A DNA stretch of 64,000 nt from Lepidostoma basale. Taxonomy: Eukaryota > Arthropoda > Insecta > Trichoptera > Lepidostomatidae. Positions within the stretch are counted from its first letter, which is position 1. Each line of letters opens with the position of its first letter. Position numbers and translations under genes: made by a program. The notes under the pieces are model-generated. The model was given only the letters and a program-made list of their open reading frames with translations, had not been told where the DNA came from and ran no database searches. Of the stretch, positions 59,212-64,000 are shown piece by piece. Location of the stretch: contig JAHDVF020001365.1 of the NCBI GenBank assembly GCA_022606425.2, positions 868,001-932,000 on the forward strand. The letters run 5' to 3'.

Positions 59212-59965
59212 CAGAGGTCGGCAAAATGCGGCTCCGGAGCCGCTCGATAATTATCAAGAAGAATCGGCTCACTTTACTGAGCGGAAAGCGCAGAGGTCGG
59301 CAAAATGCGGCTCCGGAGCCGAAGGGGTTTGTTGAAAGAAAAAATAATCGCGAGATACTTGCTTACCATCGCATCATTCATCAAGAACGCTCTGTCCGCA
59401 GACATTTCCAGAAGAAATTTGTAAAGTTATGGAATTGGTGACTACGAAGTCGTCTTATTGATGAGAACATGGAATTGTGCCTAAAATTAAGAATAACAAC
59501 AAACAAACATGCATCAGGTCCATAATAACATACGGAATCAAAGCAAGAACAGACACTGTCAGAACCAGACTGCGACCTATTGTGGGGAGAACCGTTAGAG
59601 ATAGGATACCCAACGAATAAATTCGCAAATCCTGCAACATTGAAGACATAGTGAGATGGAGTAGGCAGAGACATCGAGAGAATGGATCCAGCAAGAATTC
59701 CTAATATCGTGATGTGATGCAAGAGACTCCAGAGGGCCGTCGACCACCAGGATGACCACCAAAGAGATGGAGAGAAGGCTGGTCGCCTTCATCACAGGAA
59801 GAAGTATGAAATAATGTTTTATTCAGTGTACCCGTAATTGAATGAAGTGCAAAAATTATAATAAAGGTTATCTAAATCAATAAACATATTTGGCTCTCAA
59901 TTTTTTTTAAATCGTTGTAAAGTACGCATTTGGCTCTTTGGCTAATAATTTTGCCGACCCCCCTG
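59212..59965. mobile_element. hAT-2 transposon remnant, nested
   Basis: Ends CAGAGGTCGGCAAAATGCGG and TTTTGCCGACCCCCCTG (inverse). Target duplication ACCGAGCG (59,204-59,211) against ACCTAGCG (59,966-59,973), one difference. The left end is partly duplicated: about 78 bp from 59,212 recur at 59,290, with a piece of hAT-1 between. No transposase frame; a LINE fragment lies within. Confidence 0.72.
59440..59800 (+). pseudogene. RTE-like LINE C-terminus, decayed
   Basis: Encodes with shifts ITYGIKARTDTVRTRL, RPIVGRTVRDRIPNE, a stop, IRKSCNIEDIVRWSRQRHRE and PKRWREGWSPSSQEE. Same landmarks as the 57.8 kb copy. Located inside hAT-2. Confidence 0.65.
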
Positions 59966-60377
59966 ACCTAGCGGATCATTGAGCTGCCGCTCTTTTTTTT
60001 ATGGATCATCGCTCACCCGCTCACCAAAAAGATTCGAATCTTTGAGTCGACTCGTGAGCGGATTGCCCATCCCTATCTCTGAAATGTCAAATTTGAATTG
60101 CGTGTTAGTTTCGTAAGTAAAATATTTATATTTCTAATTCATATATATCTTCAGTTTATTCTATTTTGCCGTTGAAATGAATACAGATTATATTTCCGCA
60201 TTACATATTTCAAAGTTTTAGTTCTAAATTATATCGAATTTATATAGATAGAAATGAAATTACATACCTATCGTTTTACTTACGTATTATTTTAGGTTAT
60301 GTTATGAATACATGGAAAAACGTTAAATTCTAAGTAACAATTCTATGAATTGGTATAATCTATTTTAATAATGTTAT

Positions 60378-60437
60378 TTTATTGTGGGGAGAACCGTTAG
60401 AGATAGGATACCCAACGAATAAATTCGCAAATCCTGC
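60378..60437 (+). repeat. 60 bp duplicate of LINE fragment
   Basis: ATTGTGGGGAGAACCGTTAG to AATTCGCAAATCCTGCAA is identical to 59,580-59,638, with unrelated sequence on both sides. Confidence 0.88.
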
Positions 60438-60477
60438 AAGGAATCTGGTTCTGGTTCTGATTTAAAAAAAAAATTTG

Positions 60478-61108
60478 ATTCATGTGGTGCTCCTGTCAAT
60501 TTGGAGATATTTCCTGTATAAGTGAATTGTTTTGGTCAATTTGATTGTTGCCGCACTTTGTGATAGTTATTTGTGACACGAAATACGTTTTCACTCTTCT
60601 GATGTTAAAATAATACAAGTTTTTTCGTTTATAAAAAGAATTTTGACAGGTGTAAAAATAAATTTTTCATTTGTTCCAATGACAATTTGAATAAATTCTT
60701 CAATCAAATTTTCAAGTTTTTGCTGGTGTTGGATTGTTTTAAGTGCCTAATTAAAATTAAAACAGTGGAATAAAAAATTAAATAAACACAAATGTCCGGA
60801 TCGTCCAGCTGACGACAAGTGCACCATCTAAAAGAACATTATGTGTTAAATTATTTTTATGTGTTATTTAATTTTATATCATTGTATTTTGTATAATTTG
60901 TTTTAGATTTATTATGTAGACGTTGAATGATTGAAGTGTGCGCGGGAGATGCCTATTGGTGGCGATGAGGTTCGCAACCCATCACACCGCGTCTCTCGCG
61001 TTGGCGAAAAGAGAAGAATGGAGTGCAGCATCGATTAAAATGTTGCAGTCCATTCTTTCTGTCTACCCTTTCGGGGAAACGGCGTGATGGTTAGTTAGTT
61101 AGTTAGTT
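60478..61108 (+). mobile_element. LINE-A-NA, near full length
   Basis: GATTCATGTGGTGCTCCTGT, TTGACAGGTGTAAAAATAA, GTGCGCGGGAGATGCCTATT, ACACCGCGTCTCTCGCGTTG, TTCTTTCTGTCTACCC and GGCGTGATGGTTAGTTAGTT. Shares the GCGTTGGCG variant with the 53.96 kb copy. Confidence 0.82.
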
Positions 61109-61374
61109 ATTTTAATGTAAAATTGTTCTGGCAGGGCGATAACCTATAATATCTTTTGGATTAGACGATTTACTTCAGCTGTTTTAGTTTTTCTCTGTTA
61201 TGCTGTGATAGGTAAACATATCCTTACATACAGCATTAGCTGCCTCAGTTGGAAAAATCCACTAATATAACATTTCCAAATGGTCTGATGTTCCCACGCC
61301 AATCTTACAATGATCGAGTGTTTTTTTTTTTTAAATATACTGCTCATTTTAATATAATTATTTGATTTTTGCAG

Positions 61375-62060
61375 AGATGCCGACGCTAAGGATGATACCA
61401 GGAAAGACTCTTTGAGATAGGGTGAGGAACACGGCTATCCACGATATCTCCAAGGTGGAAGATGTCGTGAGATGGGGCACGCAACGCAAGATACTGGCAT
61501 GTATGGATCCCACACCCGATTGTTATATTTATGAACTAATTTTGAAATGGTATGTACAGGTTGGATTAATTGGTTTAATTCCACTATTAGAGGCAGAACA
61601 GGAGTGTCGGACATCATCGGAAGAGTGGCAGCGCTAAAATGGCATGCCGCTCGCAGCCCTGATGATAGATGAACTGCAACCCGAAACCCAGGACGTCCTC
61701 AACTTCGATGGAGGGACGACATTGGATGCGTTTTTCCCAGGATCGACAGACATTGAATCAGATGGAGGAGGCCTACGCCCAGGAAGATTGTTATATTTAT
61801 GAACTAATTTTGAAATGGTATGTACAGGTTGGATTAATTGGTTTAATTCCACTATTAGAGGCAGAACAGGAGTGTCGGACATCATCGGAAGAGTGGCAGC
61901 GCTAAAATGGCATGCCGCTCGCAGCCCTGATGATAGATGAACTGCAACCCGAAACCCAGGACGTCCTCAACTTCGATGGAGGGACGACATTGGATGCGTT
62001 TTGCCCAGGATCGACAGACATTGAATCAGATGGAGGAGGCCTACGCCCAGGAGTGAACGG
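61375..62060 (+). pseudogene. RTE-like LINE C-terminus with 268 bp tandem duplication
   Basis: Starts EMPTLRMIPGKTL, a stop, DRVRNTAIHDISKVEDVVRW, GTQRKILACMDPT. Then a 268 bp unit (61,518-61,785 and 61,786-62,053) encodes, in mixed frames, GVSDIIGRVAALKWHAARS, RNPGRPQLRWRDDIGCV and the MEEAYAQE end. Each unit begins GATTGTTATATTTATGAACT. The tail is GGCTCATGATGATGATGAT at 62,066-62,085. Confidence 0.8.
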
Positions 62061-62161
62061 ATATAGGCTCATGATGATGATGATACAAAACATTGAAACA
62101 CCTACATGCAACATTTTAAATATTTCTGGAATGGGTAAAATTCTGCAACAATGAAAGTTCA

Positions 62162-62491
62162 TTGTATGGAATGAATGCTTTAAATTATCAACTGATTTCT
62201 GTAGAATCACACTCCAAAGGAGAATTGATTCAATGTATATTTCCAGACATCACACAAATTTACAAATTTCGTCATTGGTTAAGTGAATGTGCATTATTAG
62301 CTTCATCTAATGGACATCAAAATCAAGAGTTTTGTTTCTCTAAACATTGTATTTCTAAGAGCATTATTATGACCTTGAATGGTATATGTATGAATGTTTC
62401 ATGCAAATGTGATATAGTATATTTATTTGTTTTTTTAATTTCACTTAAAATATTAAGGAAAAAAATTAAGACTGGACGTTTAATGGTTTAA
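62162..62491 (+). pseudogene. Helitron helicase fragment
   Basis: The frame includes ISVESHSKGELIQCIFPDIT, QIYKFRHWLSECALLASSNG. This resembles the Pif1-like helicase segment LI..VFP.I...Y..H.WL.ERAILAP.N of Helitron proteins, with E-to-C changes and loss of the rest. It supports the Helitron assignment of the region. Confidence 0.6.
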
Positions 62492-63036
62492 ACATTAAGC
62501 TGAAAAAGATATATATTAACTTTTTTTTGGGTGGCATCTTTAGGGTAACATTTGAACTACACTATATTAATTTAATATTTTTCCTTTTATTTCTAGGTAA
62601 CATGAAACGGTGAAATCTGCAAGCTGAAGGATGTCATGAGATGAGGCAGACAACCCAGAAGATAATGGAATGCGCGTGTGCAGAGGATGGATCCCACACC
62701 TCGATATATGCGTAGATGAAGTGCAACCCGAAACCCAGGACGTCCTCAACTTCGATGGAGGGACGACATTGGATGCGTGTTGCCCAGGATCGACAGACAT
62801 TGAAGCAGATGGAGGAGGCCTACGCCCAGGAGTGAACGGATATGAATTGTATATGTATGAATGTTTTATGCAAATGTGATATAGTATATTTATTTGTTTT
62901 TTTAATTTCACTTAAAATATTGAGGAAAAAAATTAAGACTGGACGTTTAATGGTTTAAACATAAAGCTGAAAAAGATATATATAAACTTTTTTTTGGGTG
63001 GCATCTTTAGGGTAACGTTTGAACTACACTATATTA
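62377..63036. repeat. 193 bp direct repeat around an RTE fragment
   Basis: GAATGGTATATGTATGAATG through TTAAGACTGGACGTTTAATG to TTTGAACTACACTATATTA occurs at 62,377-62,570 and 62,844-63,036 with about 5% difference. Between lies a third copy of the RTE end (62,615-62,843, GAAACCCAGGACGTCCTCAA). Confidence 0.85.
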
Positions 63037-63504
63037 TTAAATCATAACGCGCTTTTGCACAGCTATGTTTAAGACCAATTGGCATCAAAAACTCATTTCA
63101 GACTTTTTGCAAACTTGCCACCTTGGTAATGCCCAGCCTTCAATTGTTCAATTCACATTAGTATTATTCAAGTTCACAGCAAGTTTGCTTGGATTAAACA
63201 AATGTTTTAAAGATATGAACTGAATTAGGATACACACATTCTTGCACCTATACACATGTCATTTTATCCAATAAAATAATTGATATTGAACTTTCATTGT
63301 ATTTCTTTAATATATATTGGGTGTATTTATATACTCTAATATAGCAATAGCGAAGCGTTGCCGGGTCAGCTAGTCTTAAAATAAGTTAAAGAAATAGATA
63401 CTATAAGAAACATTGTATATATTATTTTATTTACATCCTTAAAACAGTGTGTATTGTTCTTCTTGTTTTCCGGTCTGATTTATCTGTTTATGATTCATTT
63501 ATGT

Positions 63505-64000
63505 TATTAGATGCTTATGTATGGAAGCGAAGCATGGAACTGGCAAAAGAAAGATAAAAGTAGAATAAATGCAGTAAAAATGAGATATCTTAGACGAATA
63601 TGTGGATACTCTGTGTATGATAGAGTATCGAATGAAAATATAAGAAGTGAATGCGGTGCGAATGATGGTGTTATGAACAAAATAACCAAAGGATCATTAA
63701 GATGGTTTGGACATAAGGAAAGAATGAATGAAGAAAGGATGGTTAAAAAATTATATCTTAACGATGTAAATGGAACCAGAAATAGAGGAAGACCGAGGAA
63801 AACGTGGCACGATCAAATAAATCAAATATTGAATGTCGGCCATGTGAGGAGTCAGAGAAATCGACGCGCGTGCATGACACGATGTATGAATGTTGAGGAA
63901 GCAAGAGAAATATGTCAGGACAGAAAAGTGTGGCAGTCCATTCTTTTTGCCTACCCCTTCGGGGAGAAGGCGTGATGGTTGGTTGGTTAGTTAGTTAGTT
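63505..64000 (+). pseudogene. LINE-A 3' fragment, best open frame
   Basis: The 154-codon frame 63511-63975 is free of stops: MLMYGSEAWNWQKKDKSRIN, YLRRICGYSVYDRVSNENIR, SECGANDGVMNKITKGSLRW, FGHKERMNEERMVKKLYLND, VNGTRNRGRPRKTWHDQINQ, RSQRNRRACMTRCMNVEEAR, SILFAYPFGEKA. Followed by GGCGTGATGGTTGGTTGG and a TTAG tail running to the window edge. 5'-truncated at the MYGSEAW region. Confidence 0.88.

Larger units (their letters stand above)
58834..60075. mobile_element. hAT-1 transposon remnant
   Basis: Ends TAGGGATGGGCAAAACGACT and ATTGCCCATCCCTA (inverse), the widespread hAT terminus type. Internal inverted blocks GTGAGCCGACTC / GAATCGGCTCAC. The 8 bp flanks do not match, so recombination between copies or decay is likely. 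No transposase frame seen. hAT-2 is nested inside. Confidence 0.65.
58492..63373 (+). mobile_element. Helitron with nested inserts
   Basis: 5' end TCTATCTATATAAATAAAAG following host A; 3' end GCGAAGCGTTGCCGGGTCAG then CTAG followed by host T, with a GCAA/TTGC hairpin about 12 bp before the end. These are the TC...CTRR ends and A/T target of Helitrons, without TIRs or duplication. The interior holds two nested hATs, LINE pieces, a LINE-A-NA and a helicase remnant. I assume both ends belong to one element; they could come from two. Confidence 0.7.

Noticed and set aside
58834..60075. 8 bp target duplication for hAT-1
   Set aside because: The flanks do not match at any register; I left the element without a duplication.

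Overview
The window reads as accessory DNA of an insect genome, most likely lepidopteran. It is AT-rich, has no operons, contains GT/AG-type introns inside transposase genes, one short interstitial (TTAGG)3 run, Helitron ends of the kind common in moths and butterflies, and a dense layer of nested transposable elements. I could not identify a single complete host gene. Two CpG-rich patches (about 6.88-7.20 kb and 26.29-26.48 kb) could hold host exons.

The commonest family is a non-LTR retrotransposon, here called LINE-A. It has about 30 fragments on both strands, almost all limited to the C-terminal RWFGHMERM-type domain after the reverse transcriptase, with a 3' (TTAG)n tail. A shorter partner (LINE-A-NA) has no LINE coding sequence but ends in the same 3' sequence and tail. 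Other non-LTR families are also C-terminal remnants: several RTE-like families, a CR1-like family ending in (TTA)n, and a jockey-type family. Two tRNA-headed SINEs are present (SINE-A and SINE-B).

DNA transposons are mostly internally deleted copies with intact ends: a pogo-like element (1.44-3.22 kb), a Harbinger with MADF and transposase stubs (35.41-36.27 kb), two Transib elements (40.31-42.04 and 45.05-47.25 kb), a mariner (49.67-50.50 kb), a hAT-like MITE, two nested hATs, and a Helitron of about 4.9 kb (58.49-63.37 kb) holding a helicase remnant. Target duplications and reading frames restored across the insertions give a relative order: LINE or SINE first, DNA element later.

The most unusual signal is a set of at least five families of small foldback elements (labelled H1, H3, H4, H5, H6) whose arms carry hammerhead-ribozyme-like cores with a self-complementary stem III (ACAGCUGU, ACCGGU, ACAUGU or ACGU). 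The ribozymes stand head to head on opposite strands. Three of these elements have 13, 14 and 15 bp target duplications, which points to target-primed retrotransposition, as in Penelope-like elements and retrozymes, not to a cut-and-paste transposase. One H1 region (30.6-33.1 kb) is a tandem array of about 777 bp units, each fused to LINE-A-NA.

Layout: 0-5.5 kb LINE-A, pogo, jockey-type LINE; 5.5-8.2 kb foldback element, CpG-rich candidate exon, 184 bp repeat; 8.2-19.4 kb LINE-A, RTE and CR1 remnants and H1 copies; 19.6-30.6 kb H3, H4, H5 and H6 foldbacks, a TIR element, a G-rich tract and an LTR-like stretch; 30.6-33.1 kb H1 array; 34.5-47.5 kb RTE, Harbinger and Transib nests; 48-57 kb CR1, jockey-type, mariner and SINE/RTE/MITE nest; 58.5-63.4 kb Helitron; LINE-A at the right edge.
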